A stretch of 64,000 nt of DNA, from assembly GCF_900115865.1 (NCBI RefSeq), contig NZ_FOXY01000008.1, positions 124,001-188,000 on the forward strand, written 5' to 3'. The position numbers and the translations under genes are program-made. The notes below the pieces were generated by a model, which saw only the letters and a program-made list of their open reading frames with translations, did not search any database and was not told the origin of the DNA. Origin of the DNA: Donghicola eburneus (lineage in GTDB: Bacteria; Pseudomonadota; Alphaproteobacteria; Rhodobacterales; Rhodobacteraceae). Shown one piece after another: positions 1 through 9,968 of the stretch (within the stretch, counting starts at the first letter, position 1; every line of letters starts with the position of its first letter).

Positions 1-874
1 ATTCTGCGTAGGTCGGGCTGGGGAATACGAGGTGGCTGTGGCCGGTCATCAGAGCGTCAATGCCATCGATTTCGGCCAGCGGGACCGAGGCGTTCTCCAT
101 CCCGTCAGTTCGCTGGGCTGATCCGATGCCCGAGTGGGACAGGGCGATCACAATATCCGCGCCTTGTTCTTTCATCTCGGGGACGTAGGCTTCTGCTGTT
201 TCCAGAATGTCGCGAGCTTCGACATTGCCGACCAGATGCTTCGAATCCCAGTTCATGATCTGCGGCGGGACAAACCCGATCAGGCCGATCTTGATCTTGT
301 GCGACTCGCCCGCTCCGTCGGTGATCGTCCGGTCCAGCAGCACATACGGCTTCACCAGTGCTTCGTCCTGAGTCGGGGAGGCACCTAATTTCGTCGCCAC
401 ATTGGCCGAGACGACAGGAAAACTGGCGCCAGCCAGTGATTTCATCAGGAAGTTAAGGCCATAATTGAATTCGTGGTTACCCAAGGTCGAAGCATCGAAG
501 CCCAGCGTGTTCATCGCTGTGATGACGGGGTGCATGTCCCCATCTTTCATGCCCCGTTCGTAGGCGATGTAATCGCCCATAGGGTTGCCTTGTAGAAAAT
601 CCCCGTTGTCAACGAGCAAGCTGTTCGTCGCCTCGGAACGGATGTCTTTTATGTAAGAGGCCGTGCGGGCGAGGCCGACCGTATCAATGGGTCTGTCCGC
701 GTAGTAATCATAGGGAAACACATGCACGTGCAGATCCGTTGTCTCCATGATCCGTAGGTGCGCCTGATTGGTAGCGGCGCGTGCGGAAAAGGGGTGTAGA
801 ACGATCATCGTTCCGCCCGCTGCAGTACTTGCCAGAAAGTTGCGACGTGTAATTCTGTATTTGGAAACGACCAT
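1..874 (-). CDS. cpdB: 2',3'-cyclic-nucleotide 2'-phosphodiesterase / 5'-nucleotidase, N-terminal part (runs off left edge)
   Basis: Only the first 291 codons are in the window. The start at 874 follows a GGGAG ribosome site. Residues 10-14 (RRNFL) with a hydrophobic stretch and an ARA site near 31-33 form a Tat signal peptide, so the enzyme is probably exported folded with its metals. The mature part begins with the calcineurin-type metallophosphatase signature: TTDLHVH (D47, H49), then VDNGDF and LGNHEF. A later GHSH-type motif (TGHSH) lies near the window edge. This is the N-terminal metal-binding half of periplasmic CpdB/UshA-type enzymes, which release nucleosides and phosphate from nucleotides. 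The C-terminal substrate-binding domain is not visible, so CpdB and UshA/SoxB-like relatives cannot be fully separated. Confidence 0.85.
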   Translation of the reverse strand, partial: MVVSKYRITRRNFLASTAAGGTMIVLHPFSARAATNQAHLRIMETTDLHVHVFPYDYYADRPIDTVGLARTASYIKDIRSEATNSLLVDNGDFLQGNPMGDYIAYERGMKDGDMHPVITAMNTLGFDASTLGNHEFNYGLNFLMKSLAGASFPVVSANVATKLGASPTQDEALVKPYVLLDRTITDGAGESHKIKIGLIGFVPPQIMNWDSKHLVGNVEARDILETAEAYVPEMKEQGADIVIALSHSGIGSAQRTDGMENASVPLAEIDGIDALMTGHSHLVFPSPTYAE

Positions 875-1017
875 TTCATCATACTCCCATCCATTCCCGG
901 TATTCAGGTAGAGTGCAACTATGACGCGTGCATGACGATAAGCATTTCTGCAGAGAGGCCGTTGCTGCGCGTGCATCCGCGTGGCATGAAGCTGGAAGAT
1001 TAAGATAGGAACCGGCA

Positions 1018-1986
1018 ATGCGCGACGCAGAGACAGTAACATTCGGAGGCTCTGATCTAGATCGCGCGGCCCATTTGCGTAGCGATGTCAGTGCTCTGGC
1101 AGAGTTGCGGCGGGACCCGACCGGGACGCACATCGTTTTGTGGCAAGGCAAGCCCTTGGTCGAGGGCGATGAAATGGACAGTCTGGTTCGCCTGTCGCAC
1201 GATCACCCGATTTTAGCGGAATGCGACGCCGACGCCCTTTTTCTGGGCATGGAAAAGGGTGGGCCTGTGTTTGGTCACTGGCTCAAAGATTACTGGCCCG
1301 AGGGGCTGGATGGCTCTGAACTGGGTGGATTCGTCGACACCACACAACAAAGCCACCCAACGCTGCGCAGCGATCAGGTCTTTGCCGAGTTGAGAATGAT
1401 TATGACCCGCTTGACCGCGCGGGACGCCGAATTGGCGGCGACCTTGCGGGCGATGGTCGAGTGGCACCGCCGTCACGGGTTCTGCGCCTGCTGCGGCGAA
1501 AAAAGCGAGGTTGGGCAGGGCGGTTGGCAGCGCAGCTGTGACGCCTGCAAGTCCCAGCATTTCCCGCGAACCGACCCTGTTGTGATCATGTTGATTACCC
1601 ATGGCAATTCTGTGCTTCTGGGTCGATCGCCGGGCTGGCCCGAGGGGATGTATTCGCTGCTCGCAGGGTTTGTTGAGCCCGGCGAAACGCTCGAGGCCGC
1701 CGTCCGCCGCGAGGTGATGGAAGAGGCGGGCATTAAAGTCGGGCGCGTCGAATATCTGGCAAGTCAGCCTTGGGCCTTTCCTGCCAGCTTGATGACTGGG
1801 TTCCGCGGCGAAGCTCTGACCAAGGAGATCAAGCTTGATCCCGCAGAGCTGGAGGACGCGGTTTGGTTCACCCGCGAAGAGGTTGCCAAAGCCTTTGTCG
1901 GACAGCACCCGACGTTGAAGCCGGCGCGCAAGGGGGCGATTGCCCAGTTCCTGTTACAGAAGTGGCTTTCTGACCAGTTAGATTGA
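1018..1986 (+). CDS. nudC: NADH pyrophosphatase (NAD+ diphosphatase), Nudix family
   Basis: This 322-residue protein has the full NudC layout: a variable N-terminal domain, a four-cysteine zinc ribbon (C156, C159, C174, C177), a Nudix box at residues 217-238 (G-x5-E-x7-REVMEEAG), and the SQPWAFP motif at 249-255, which marks NAD(H)-specific Nudix enzymes. Family members cleave NAD(H) to NMN(H) and AMP, and also remove NAD caps from RNA. The gene stands alone between the divergent phosphodiesterase and a co-directional SRPBCC gene 43 bases downstream. The start is the first in-frame ATG after the divergent promoter region, with AGGAAC-like sequence just before it. Confidence 0.93.
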   Translation: MRDAETVTFGGSDLDRAAHLRSDVSALAELRRDPTGTHIVLWQGKPLVEGDEMDSLVRLSHDHPILAECDADALFLGMEKGGPVFGHWLKDYWPEGLDGSELGGFVDTTQQSHPTLRSDQVFAELRMIMTRLTARDAELAATLRAMVEWHRRHGFCACCGEKSEVGQGGWQRSCDACKSQHFPRTDPVVIMLITHGNSVLLGRSPGWPEGMYSLLAGFVEPGETLEAAVRREVMEEAGIKVGRVEYLASQPWAFPASLMTGFRGEALTKEIKLDPAELEDAVWFTREEVAKAFVGQHPTLKPARKGAIAQFLLQKWLSDQLD

Positions 1987-2029
1987 AAGATAGATTGAGT
2001 TTCTTTGAAATTACGGAATTGATGGAAGC

Positions 2030-2491
2030 ATGAAGTTCAGCACACGAGAAGACATCGATCTGCCCCTCGACAAGGTATTCGAGGAGGTCAGCGACCTCGA
2101 TCAATTCGAGCGTGCGGCCCTGCGCCGTGGGGTCAAGATTCGTCGTCTCGATAACCATGCTGATGCCCGTGCGGGTATGCAGTGGGAAATGGATTTTGTG
2201 CTGCGGGGCAAGGAGCGTCATCTGGACGCGCAGATGATCAGCTACGATCCCCCTAACGGCATGATGTTCGAAGGAAAATCTGGCGGCATGCTACACCATC
2301 TCACCGTGGACCTCACGCCCCTGTCAAAGAAGCGGACGCGGCTACAATTGGAGTTGGAACTCAAGCCGCGCAGTCTGCCAGCACGTTTGTTGATCCAGTC
2401 GTTCAAGCTGGGGAAGCAGAAGCTTAACAAGAGGTTCAAGCAGCGGGTGACTGACTTTGCTCGCGAGATGGAGAAATCGGCCGCGCGCTAA
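2030..2491 (+). CDS. SRPBCC-family (START/PYP-like fold) protein
   Basis: This 153-residue soluble protein begins MKFSTREDIDLPLDKVFEEV, which resembles the N-terminal strand and helix of SRPBCC or polyketide-cyclase-like domains. It ends in a basic helix rich in K and R. No catalytic motif can be assigned. The gene lies 43 bases after nudC in the same direction and may be co-transcribed. It converges on pheA with only 16 bases between the stop codons. A GC-rich hairpin (7-bp arms at 2480-2486 and 2493-2499) spans the stop codon and may help both transcripts end. The function is unknown; the fold assignment is by overall pattern. Confidence 0.75.
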   Translation: MKFSTREDIDLPLDKVFEEVSDLDQFERAALRRGVKIRRLDNHADARAGMQWEMDFVLRGKERHLDAQMISYDPPNGMMFEGKSGGMLHHLTVDLTPLSKKRTRLQLELELKPRSLPARLLIQSFKLGKQKLNKRFKQRVTDFAREMEKSAAR

Positions 2492-2507
2492 GGCGCGGCG
2501 TGCTCTC

Positions 2508-3344
2508 TTAGCCGTCGCGGCGCGGCGATGCGGGGTAGACCCCCAGAATTTTCAGATGATCGGTGAAGTAGCTCAGCTCTTCGAGCGCGAGACGTACGTT
2601 GTCGTCTTCGGGGTGACCCTCGATATCCGCATAGAACTGCGTCGCGGTGAAGTGGCCACCGACCATATAGCTCTCCAGCTTGGTCATGTTAACGCCATTG
2701 GTCGCGAATCCGCCCATCGCTTTGTATAGAGCGGCGGGGATGTTGCGAACGCGGAAAACAAAGGTGGTCATCATCTTCCCCGACCCGCGACGGGTCAGGT
2801 CAATCGCGGGCCGCATGAGCAGGAAGCGCGTGGTATTGGTGCCCTCGTCCTCAATGTCCTTGGCCAAAACATCCAGACCGTAGATCTCACCAGCAAGCTC
2901 GCTCGCCAGCGCTGCCTGTTCGGGGTCATTGCGCTCGGCGATCTCGCGGGCTGATCCCGCAGTGTCGGCGCCGGTGATACGCTGAATACCATGCTCTGTC
3001 AGAAATGACCGGCATTGCCCCAGCAGCATCGAGTGGGACATCGCGGATTTCACCTGCGACAACTGGGTGCCCTTGATTCCGAGCAAGGTGATTCGGACAC
3101 GCACGAAGGCTTCGTCGACGATATGCAGGCCGGATTCGGGCAGAAGGTAGTGAATATCGGCGACTCGGCCGTAGGTCGAATTTTCGACGGGCAGCATGGC
3201 GAGGTCAGCTTCGCCCGATTTTACGGCAGTGATGGCATCTTCAAACGTTGCGCAGGGCATTACTTCATCATTTGGGCGCGCTTCACGGCATGCCTGATGC
3301 GAATAAGCGCCAAGTTCCCCCTGGAAAGCGATACGTTTTGCCAT
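2508..3344 (-). CDS. pheA: Prephenate dehydratase (monofunctional, with ACT domain)
   Basis: The 278-residue protein starts MAKRIAFQGELGAYSHQA, the typical N-terminus of prephenate dehydratase. The catalytic TRF motif lies in a TTRFLLM segment of the second lobe. A C-terminal ACT domain (about residues 190-270) contains an IPAAL loop and an LESYM segment at the positions of the GALV and ESRP motifs that bind phenylalanine in feedback-controlled enzymes. It decarboxylates and dehydrates prephenate to phenylpyruvate in phenylalanine synthesis. There is no chorismate mutase domain, which is usual in alphaproteobacteria. It is divergent from cycM, about 110 bases apart. The start has GGACG seven bases upstream. 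Confidence 0.93.
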   Translation of the reverse strand: MAKRIAFQGELGAYSHQACREARPNDEVMPCATFEDAITAVKSGEADLAMLPVENSTYGRVADIHYLLPESGLHIVDEAFVRVRITLLGIKGTQLSQVKSAMSHSMLLGQCRSFLTEHGIQRITGADTAGSAREIAERNDPEQAALASELAGEIYGLDVLAKDIEDEGTNTTRFLLMRPAIDLTRRGSGKMMTTFVFRVRNIPAALYKAMGGFATNGVNMTKLESYMVGGHFTATQFYADIEGHPEDDNVRLALEELSYFTDHLKILGVYPASPRRDG

Positions 3345-3457
3345 GTTTTTCGTCCATTTCTGCCAAATCGGGCGTTTGGTCGCGGTAACTACACCTTGCG
3401 TCCATTGGGGGGAAGCGCATATGAAGCCGCAACAGCTAACGAAGTGAGACGCGAGCC

Positions 3458-3973
3458 ATGCTTGATACGATGACCTTCACCAAGGTTCTGGGCGGATTTT
3501 GTGGCGCCTTTCTGATTTTCCTTCTCGGCAAATGGGTTGCTGAAGAAGTTTACGCGATGGGCGGAGGCCACGGTGACGAGCACGCACAGGGCTATGTCAT
3601 CGAAGTCGCGGATGCAGGCGGTGCAGCAGAGGAAGAAGAAGGCCCTGACTTTGCAACCCTGCTTGCCAGCGCAGACGCGGGCAAAGGCGAACGCGTTTTC
3701 AAGAAATGCGCAGCTTGCCACAAAGTTGACGGTTCGAACGCAACCGGTCCGCACCTTGACGGTGTTGTTGGCCGCGAGATCGACGCAGTGGCTGGTTTCA
3801 GCTACTCCGGCGCACTCGAAGCAGTTGGTGAGACTTGGACCGCCGAGAACCTGAACCACTTCCTCGAGAACCCCAAAGGTGCGGCACCCGGTACCGCGAT
3901 GGGCTTTGCTGGTCTGAAGAAAGTTGAAGACCGCGCTGACCTGATTGCCTACCTGCAGAGCATCAGCGGTTAA
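3458..3973 (+). CDS. cycM: Membrane-anchored cytochrome c (CycM / c552 type)
   Basis: The protein has 171 residues. A single N-terminal membrane helix (about residues 8-28) is not followed by a cleavage site and serves as an anchor. A Gly/Glu-rich acidic linker (about 35-65) comes next, then a class I cytochrome c domain with the haem-binding motif CAACH at 84-88 and a likely axial methionine at M148 (PGTAMGF). This resembles the membrane-bound CycM/c552 of Paracoccus and Rhodobacter, which passes electrons from the bc1 complex to cytochrome aa3 oxidase on the periplasmic face. A strong terminator follows at 4005-4029. Confidence 0.9.
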   Translation: MLDTMTFTKVLGGFCGAFLIFLLGKWVAEEVYAMGGGHGDEHAQGYVIEVADAGGAAEEEEGPDFATLLASADAGKGERVFKKCAACHKVDGSNATGPHLDGVVGREIDAVAGFSYSGALEAVGETWTAENLNHFLENPKGAAPGTAMGFAGLKKVEDRADLIAYLQSISG

Positions 3974-4004
3974 TCCTCCGCTAAGCGTATTGATTATTCG
4001 AAAG

Positions 4005-4029
4005 GGCCGTCCTCTGTGACGGCCTTTTT
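4005..4029 (+). terminator. Rho-independent terminator after cycM
   Basis: Arms GGCCGTC (4005-4011) and GACGGCC (4018-4024) pair perfectly over 7 bp with a six-base loop, followed directly by TTTTT. It ends the cycM transcript. It also shows that the in-frame extension of the next gene upstream of 4145 is not coding. Confidence 0.87.
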
Positions 4030-4144
4030 GCTTTTTAAGCTCCTGTTCACGCTTGCTCACACATCCTCGACTTGCACTTTTGTCGCTTCACGCTTTAGCG
4101 TTGCGAACTATATGATCGTAGTAGCGATATTTCAGGAGGTTTTC

Positions 4145-6070
4145 ATGCGCCAACCCCTTCGCCCCCGTCAGGCCGCCGTCCGCAGCGCCGTGCGCCCTGA
4201 CCCGCGTCCGATGATGCGTCAGATGCTTTGGGGAGGTTTGGTTGGTCTGGCCGTTCTGGCCGGAGCCTCGATGGCCAAAGCCCAAGAGGGCGAAGGCGAG
4301 ATTATCTCGACATATGGCTATTCGTTTTTTGGCGAGCTGAATTACCCCGCAGACTTCCAGCATCTGGATTACGTGAACCCTGATGCGCCCCGTGGCGGCG
4401 AGATTGCCATTTCCGCAGACGGCACGTTTGACAGCATGAATCCCTATTCGCGCAAGGGGCGGGCGGCGTCGCTGTCGTCTATCCCCTTCGAATCGCTGTT
4501 GATCGGGGTGTCTGACGCAGAAGAGGTCTACTATGGCCTACTTGCTGAGAGCCTGGAGTATCCCGAAGACAAATCGTGGGTGATCTTCAATATGTGTCCC
4601 GAAGCGAAGTTTTCGGATGGCAGCCCCGTGACCGCTCATGACGTGGTGTTCAGCCACAACCTGATGATGGAGCAATCCCTGCAAAGTTACCGCGAAGCCG
4701 TGGGTAAGCGCGTGTTGGGGGCTGAAGTCATTGATGACTACACCGTGAAATTCACCTTTGCCCCAGACATCCCGCGCCGATCGCTGATTGATCAGGTTGG
4801 TGGTCAGCCGGTTTTTTCGAAAAAATGGTACGAGGAAACGGGCGCACGTTTGGATGAAAGCCGCATGGAAACCGGGCTTGGGTCTGGTCCCTACATGCTA
4901 GAAAGCTACGACATCAACCGCCGCGTCGTATACAAGCGCCGCGATGATTACTGGGGTGATCACCTGCCGATCAATCAGGGGCGCAACAACTTCGACCGAA
5001 TCCGTGTCGAATATTTTGCCGACTCCAACGCCGCGATGGAGGGGTTCAAGGCAGGCGCTTACACCTTCCGCCAAGAGAACAGTTCGCGGTCTTGGGCCAC
5101 GGCCTATGATTTTCCGAATCTGAATGATGGCTACGTCGTCAAAGAGGAGTTGCCCAACGGCAACGTGCCGGCAGCGGCTGGTTTCGTCTTTAATCTGGAC
5201 AAAGAAAAGCTGCAGGACATCCGCGTCCGCGAGGCGATTGGGCTGGCCTACAATTTCGAATGGACCAACAAACAGGTGCAGTTTGGCCTATTCCAGCAGC
5301 GCACCTCGTTCTGGGAAAATAGCCCTGTTGCAGCCAAGGGTTTGCCCGAAGGCAACGAGCTCGCGTTGCTTGAAAAATACGCTGACGTTCTGCCCGAAGG
5401 TATCCAAACATCTGAGCCGGTCATGCCCCACACCTCGGGCGACAGCCAGCTGGATCGTCGCAACCTGCGCAAGGCGTCACGCTTGCTAGAAGATGCTGGA
5501 TGGGTTGCTGGAGACGACGGGATGCGCCGCAAAGATGGTCAGGTCCTTAGCCTTGAGATCATTGAAGACAGCCCAACCTTTGACCGCATTGTGCTGCCCT
5601 TCATCGAAAATCTGAAAGCTCTAGGCATCGACGCCACCTACAACCGTATTGATCCGGCGCAGTTCACCAATCGCCGTCGCGATCGCGACTACGACATGAT
5701 CTACACCGCTTATGGCATGTATGAGCATCCCTCGACCGGCCTGATGCAGCAGTTCGGCTCGGCTGATGCGGCTTACAGCCTGTTCAACCCCGCGGGCCTC
5801 GCCGATCCGGGTGTGGACGCACTGATCGACGAGATTGTTGCGGCCACCACGCTGGACGAGATTGAACCCGCCACCCGCGCGTTGGATCGTGTCTTCCGCG
5901 CGAAGCGGTTCCTGATCCCGACGTGGTACAACGATGTTTACTGGGTCGCGTATTACGACATGTATGGCCACCCAGATGAGTTGCCTCGTTTTGATCTGGG
6001 GTATCTGGATTTCTGGTGGTACGACGCTGAAAAAGCAGAAAAACTCAAAGACGCAGGCGTGCTGCGCTAA
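4145..6070 (+). CDS. yejA: Peptide ABC transporter substrate-binding protein (family 5, YejA-like)
   Basis: The start chosen is the ATG at 4145, eight bases after a strong AGGAGG. The longer in-frame reading would begin inside the cycM terminator. The 641-residue product has an unusually long, arginine-rich n-region before its signal helix (about residues 28-46, ending AKAQ). A family 5 solute-binding fold follows, with opening motifs typical of YejA (YGYSFFGELNYPADFQHLDY). YejABEF systems import oligopeptides, and in enterobacteria microcin C. The three downstream genes supply the two permeases and the double ATPase, so this is a complete importer. Confidence 0.9.
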   Translation: MRQPLRPRQAAVRSAVRPDPRPMMRQMLWGGLVGLAVLAGASMAKAQEGEGEIISTYGYSFFGELNYPADFQHLDYVNPDAPRGGEIAISADGTFDSMNPYSRKGRAASLSSIPFESLLIGVSDAEEVYYGLLAESLEYPEDKSWVIFNMCPEAKFSDGSPVTAHDVVFSHNLMMEQSLQSYREAVGKRVLGAEVIDDYTVKFTFAPDIPRRSLIDQVGGQPVFSKKWYEETGARLDESRMETGLGSGPYMLESYDINRRVVYKRRDDYWGDHLPINQGRNNFDRIRVEYFADSNAAMEGFKAGAYTFRQENSSRSWATAYDFPNLNDGYVVKEELPNGNVPAAAGFVFNLDKEKLQDIRVREAIGLAYNFEWTNKQVQFGLFQQRTSFWENSPVAAKGLPEGNELALLEKYADVLPEGIQTSEPVMPHTSGDSQLDRRNLRKASRLLEDAGWVAGDDGMRRKDGQVLSLEIIEDSPTFDRIVLPFIENLKALGIDATYNRIDPAQFTNRRRDRDYDMIYTAYGMYEHPSTGLMQQFGSADAAYSLFNPAGLADPGVDALIDEIVAATTLDEIEPATRALDRVFRAKRFLIPTWYNDVYWVAYYDMYGHPDELPRFDLGYLDFWWYDAEKAEKLKDAGVLR

Positions 6071-6094
6071 GGACGACGTTAGGGGACTTGCCGT

Positions 6095-7246
6095 ATGGGC
6101 GCCTATATTCTGAGGCGATTGCTTCTCGTGATCCCGACACTCATCGGGATCATGATCATCAACTTCGCACTGGTGCAGTTCGTCCCGGGCGGTCCGGTTG
6201 AGCAGGCCATCGCGCGCTTCCAAGGCGAAGGCGACGTGTTCGAAGGCATCGCGGGCGGTGGCAACGATGCCAATGTCGGCGGTGATACCGATAGCGGCTA
6301 TCTTGGCGCGCGCGGACTTCCGCCAGAGTTCATTGCCCGTCTTGAGGTTGAGTACGGATTTGCCCGCATCGTCTGTGAAGATGGCTTCGAAGGCACGCCC
6401 TCCACCGAGGCCGAGGAGTGCACCAAAGAGAATATCCCGATCATTGAGCGCTTTGGCATCATGATGTGGAATTACATGCACCTTGATTTCGGAGAGAGCT
6501 TTTTCCGAGACTCGCCCGTCTTTGCGATCGTGCTGGAGAAGATGCCGGTGTCGATCTCACTGGGGCTGTGGTCGACTTTGATCGCCTACATCGTGTCGAT
6601 CCCGCTGGGTATCGCCAAGGCGGTGCGCGATGGCACCAGTTTCGACGTCTGGACCAGCAGCGCCATTATCGTGGGCTATGCGATCCCCGGTTTCTTGTTC
6701 GCGATCCTGCTGATCGTTTTGTTCGCGGGCGGCTCCTACTGGCAGATCTTCCCCTTGCGCGGCTTGACCAGCGACAATTGGGATAGCCTGAGTCTGGGGG
6801 GCAAGATCATCGACTACTTCTGGCACATCGCGCTACCAGTGCTGGCGAGCACGATTTCGGCCTTCGCAACGCTGACATTGCTGACCAAGAATAGCTTCCT
6901 CGACGAGATTAAAAAGCAGTACGTCATGACCGCCCGCGCCAAAGGCCTGTCAGAGAAGGCAGTGCTCTATGGTCACGTCTTCCGAAACGCGATGCTGATT
7001 GTGATCGCGGGCTTCCCCGCAGTGTTTATCGGCGTGTTCTTCGGCGGTAGCCTGATTATCGAAACGCTGTTTTCGCTGGATGGCTTGGGCCGTCTAGGCT
7101 TCGAAGCAGCGGTAGCGCGCGATTATCCGGTGATCTTCGGCACCCTTTTCGTGTTTGGCTTGATCGGTTTGGTCGTCGGCATCCTGTCGGACCTGATGTA
7201 CGTGGTCGTGGACCCACGGATTGACTTCGAACGGAGGGAAGGCTGA
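6095..7246 (+). CDS. yejB: Microcin C/oligopeptide ABC transporter permease YejB
   Basis: The protein has 383 residues. Its first membrane helix ([20 protein letters not shown]) is typical of DppB/YejB-class permeases. It is followed by a long periplasmic insertion (about residues 30-125) that distinguishes YejB from ordinary DppB. The C-terminal BPD_transp domain carries the EAA-type loop ([20 protein letters not shown]). It starts 24 bases after yejA, and its stop shares a base with the yejE start (TGATG), indicating translational coupling. Confidence 0.92.
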   Translation: MGAYILRRLLLVIPTLIGIMIINFALVQFVPGGPVEQAIARFQGEGDVFEGIAGGGNDANVGGDTDSGYLGARGLPPEFIARLEVEYGFARIVCEDGFEGTPSTEAEECTKENIPIIERFGIMMWNYMHLDFGESFFRDSPVFAIVLEKMPVSISLGLWSTLIAYIVSIPLGIAKAVRDGTSFDVWTSSAIIVGYAIPGFLFAILLIVLFAGGSYWQIFPLRGLTSDNWDSLSLGGKIIDYFWHIALPVLASTISAFATLTLLTKNSFLDEIKKQYVMTARAKGLSEKAVLYGHVFRNAMLIVIAGFPAVFIGVFFGGSLIIETLFSLDGLGRLGFEAAVARDYPVIFGTLFVFGLIGLVVGILSDLMYVVVDPRIDFERREG

Positions 7247-8355
7247 TGGCTCTATCTCCTCTGAACCAGCGCCGTTGGCGGAACTTCCGTGCGAACGGGC
7301 GCGCGTTCTGGTCGCTAATTCTGTTCTGCGTTCTGTTCGGGCTGTCGCTCTTTGCCGAGTTTCTGGCGAACGACAAACCGATCCTCGTGAGCTACCGCGG
7401 TGAATTCTACACGCCGGTCTTTAACTTCTACCCAGAAACAGCCTTTGGTGGCGACTTCAAAACCGAAGCCATCTACCGCGATGTCGAGGTAAAGTGCCTG
7501 ATCGCGACGGGCGGGTCCGAGTTCTGCTGGGATGACCCCGAAGGCTACATGGAAGAGGCGCGGACAAACGGCACCGTTGAAGGCGAACCCGTCGAGACCG
7601 GCTGGATGCTCTGGCCGCCAATCCCTTACAACTACGACACGCCGAATGACATTGGACGCGCGGCCCCGAGCCCGCCCGATAGTGATCACTGGCTTGGAAC
7701 CGATGACACCACGCGCGATGTGCTGGCGCGTGTGATCTATGGCTTCCGTCTGTCGATTATCTTTACCCTGATCGTAACCACGTGTGCGTCGATCATCGGG
7801 ATCATCGCGGGGGCGCTTCAGGGCTTCTTTGGCGGTTGGCTTGACCTGATCTTCCAGCGTGTGATCGAAATTTGGGGTGCGACCCCGTCTTTGTACATCA
7901 TCATCATCATGTTCGCGATCTTGGGGCGCAGTTTCTGGCTCCTTGTGTTGCTTACCGTGCTGTTCAGTTGGACCTCGCTTGTGGGCGTGGTTCGGGCCGA
8001 ATTCCTGCGGGCGCGCAATCTGGAATATGTCCGTGCGGCCAAGGCGCTGGGGGTCAGCAACTGGACCATCATGTTCCGCCACATGCTTCCGAACGCGATG
8101 GTCGCGACGTTGACCATGATGCCCTTCATTATTACTGGCACAATCAGCACACTGGCGGGGCTGGATTTTCTGGGCTTTGGTCTGCCGTCGTCCGCGCCGT
8201 CGTTGGGCGAGCTGACGTTGCAAGCCAAGCAGAACCTTCACGCGCCTTGGTTGGGCTTCACCGCCTTCTTCACCTTTGCGATCATGCTGTCGCTGCTGGT
8301 CTTTATCTTCGAAGGCATACGCGATGCCTTTGACCCGAGGAAAACCTTCAAATGA
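7246..8355 (+). CDS. yejE: Microcin C/oligopeptide ABC transporter permease YejE
   Basis: This 369-residue permease is the partner of YejB. The N-terminal helix (about residues 22-42) is followed by a large periplasmic insertion of about 120 residues, characteristic of YejE. A GTDDTTRDVLARVIYGFR segment and five C-terminal helices follow, with the EAA loop (EYVRAAKALGVSNWTIMFRH) contacting the ATPase. It overlaps yejF by four bases (ATGA). Confidence 0.92.
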   Translation: MALSPLNQRRWRNFRANGRAFWSLILFCVLFGLSLFAEFLANDKPILVSYRGEFYTPVFNFYPETAFGGDFKTEAIYRDVEVKCLIATGGSEFCWDDPEGYMEEARTNGTVEGEPVETGWMLWPPIPYNYDTPNDIGRAAPSPPDSDHWLGTDDTTRDVLARVIYGFRLSIIFTLIVTTCASIIGIIAGALQGFFGGWLDLIFQRVIEIWGATPSLYIIIIMFAILGRSFWLLVLLTVLFSWTSLVGVVRAEFLRARNLEYVRAAKALGVSNWTIMFRHMLPNAMVATLTMMPFIITGTISTLAGLDFLGFGLPSSAPSLGELTLQAKQNLHAPWLGFTAFFTFAIMLSLLVFIFEGIRDAFDPRKTFK

Positions 8356-9944
8356 CGAATGTTCTCGAGGTCGATAACCTCAAAGTAAGCTTCCGGCAGG
8401 ACGGTCAATCAGTTCAGGCAGTCAAAGGTGTGTCCTTTGCAGTGTCCAAGGGTGAGACTGTCGCGCTGGTGGGCGAGTCCGGTTCTGGCAAGTCAGTGAC
8501 CGCGCTGTCGACGGTGCAGCTGCTTGGGGATGCGGCAGAGGTTTCGGGTGCAGTCCGGTATCAGGGGCAGGACATGGTCACGGCGTCGGATGCGCAATTG
8601 CGCAAAGTCCGCGGCAACGACATCAGTTTTATCTTCCAAGAGCCGATGACCTCTTTGAACCCGCTGCACACGCTGGAAAAACAGCTTGGGGAGAGTCTGG
8701 CCCTGCACCAAGGGATTGCAGGCAATCAGGCGCGGGATCGGATCATTGACCTGCTGGACCGCGTGGGCATTCGTGACCCTGAAAAGCGGCTCGGCTCTTA
8801 TCCGCACCAGCTCTCGGGGGGGCAGCGGCAGCGTGTTATGATCGCGATGGCCCTGGCCAACAAACCGGAGCTGCTGATCGCAGACGAGCCGACCACTGCG
8901 CTTGACGTCACCATTCAGGCGCAAATTTTGGAACTTCTGGCAGAGTTGAAGCGAGCAGAAGGCCTGAGCCTGCTGTTCATCACCCACGATCTGGGTATCG
9001 TGCGCCGGATTGCCGATCGCGTCTGCGTAATGAAGGATGGGCAAATCGTGGAAACTGGACCCACAGCCGAGATTTTCGCCAATCCGCAACACCCCTACAC
9101 CCAAAAGCTTCTGGCGGCAGAGCCTACCGGCACAGCCTTGCCCCTAGCGCCCGATGCGCCCGAGGTTTTGCGGACCGAAGGGCTCAGAGTTTGGTTTCCG
9201 ATCCAGCAGGGGTTGTTGAAGCGCACCGTCGGCCACGTGAAGGCTGTCAATGATGCCACCCTGTCCCTGCATGCCGGAGAGACCTTGGGCATTGTGGGCG
9301 AGTCCGGGTCGGGCAAAACCACGGCCGCACTGGCGATCATGCGCCTGATCGAAAGCCAAGGCGGGATCTGGCTACATGGCCAAGATGTGCGAAAGTACAA
9401 AACCAAAGAGTTGCGCAAACTGCGCCGTGACATGCAGATCGTGTTTCAGGATCCGTATGGTAGCCTCAGCCCGCGGATGACCTGCGAGCAGGTGATCAGC
9501 GAAGGGCTTGGTGTGCACGGAGTTGATCCGGGCAAGAACCCGCGTGATCTGGTGGCAGAGATGATGTCTGAGGTCGGGCTGAACCCTGACTTCATGCATC
9601 GCTATCCACACGAGTTCTCGGGCGGCCAGCGTCAGCGGATTGCGATAGCTCGGGCTATGATTCTGCGGCCCAAGCTACTGGTACTGGACGAGCCGACGTC
9701 TGCCTTGGACATGACGGTGCAGGTGCAGATCGTCGATATCCTGCGGAACCTGCAGCAGAAATATGGGCTGGCCTATCTGTTTATCAGTCACGATCTACGG
9801 GTTGTGCGCGCGCTGTCGCACAAAGTGATGGTCATGCGGAATGGTGATGTGATCGAGGCAGGTGCTGCCGAAGACGTTTTCACCAACCCGCAGACCCCTT
9901 ATACGCGCGATCTGCTGGCGGCGGCGTTTTCCGAAGTTGTTTGA
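8352..9944 (+). CDS. yejF: Oligopeptide ABC transporter, fused double ATP-binding protein YejF
   Basis: The 530 residues comprise two complete nucleotide-binding domains in tandem. The first Walker A (GESGSGKS) is at 41-48 and the second (GESGSGKT) near residue 315. Both have canonical LSGGQRQR- or FSGGQRQR-type signatures, DEPT Walker B motifs and H-loops (ITHDL, ISHDL). Each ends with the OppD/F-type extension (NPQHPYT and NPQTPYT). Unlike the glycerol and nitrate ATPases in this window, both sites look catalytically intact. It converges on the FAD oxidoreductase, leaving 24 bases between stops. Confidence 0.94.
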   Translation: MTNVLEVDNLKVSFRQDGQSVQAVKGVSFAVSKGETVALVGESGSGKSVTALSTVQLLGDAAEVSGAVRYQGQDMVTASDAQLRKVRGNDISFIFQEPMTSLNPLHTLEKQLGESLALHQGIAGNQARDRIIDLLDRVGIRDPEKRLGSYPHQLSGGQRQRVMIAMALANKPELLIADEPTTALDVTIQAQILELLAELKRAEGLSLLFITHDLGIVRRIADRVCVMKDGQIVETGPTAEIFANPQHPYTQKLLAAEPTGTALPLAPDAPEVLRTEGLRVWFPIQQGLLKRTVGHVKAVNDATLSLHAGETLGIVGESGSGKTTAALAIMRLIESQGGIWLHGQDVRKYKTKELRKLRRDMQIVFQDPYGSLSPRMTCEQVISEGLGVHGVDPGKNPRDLVAEMMSEVGLNPDFMHRYPHEFSGGQRQRIAIARAMILRPKLLVLDEPTSALDMTVQVQIVDILRNLQQKYGLAYLFISHDLRVVRALSHKVMVMRNGDVIEAGAAEDVFTNPQTPYTRDLLAAAFSEVV

Positions 9945-9968
9945 AGCTGTCAGCTAGGCCAGTCTCCC

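Noticed and set aside
2480-2499. Bidirectional terminator between the SRPBCC gene and pheA
   Set aside because: The 7-bp GC hairpin overlaps the stop codon but has no T-run on either side; too weak to list as a terminator.
4016-4144. N-terminal extension of yejA
   Set aside because: It would start inside the cycM terminator. The ATG at 4145 has a strong AGGAGG site and opens a signal peptide.
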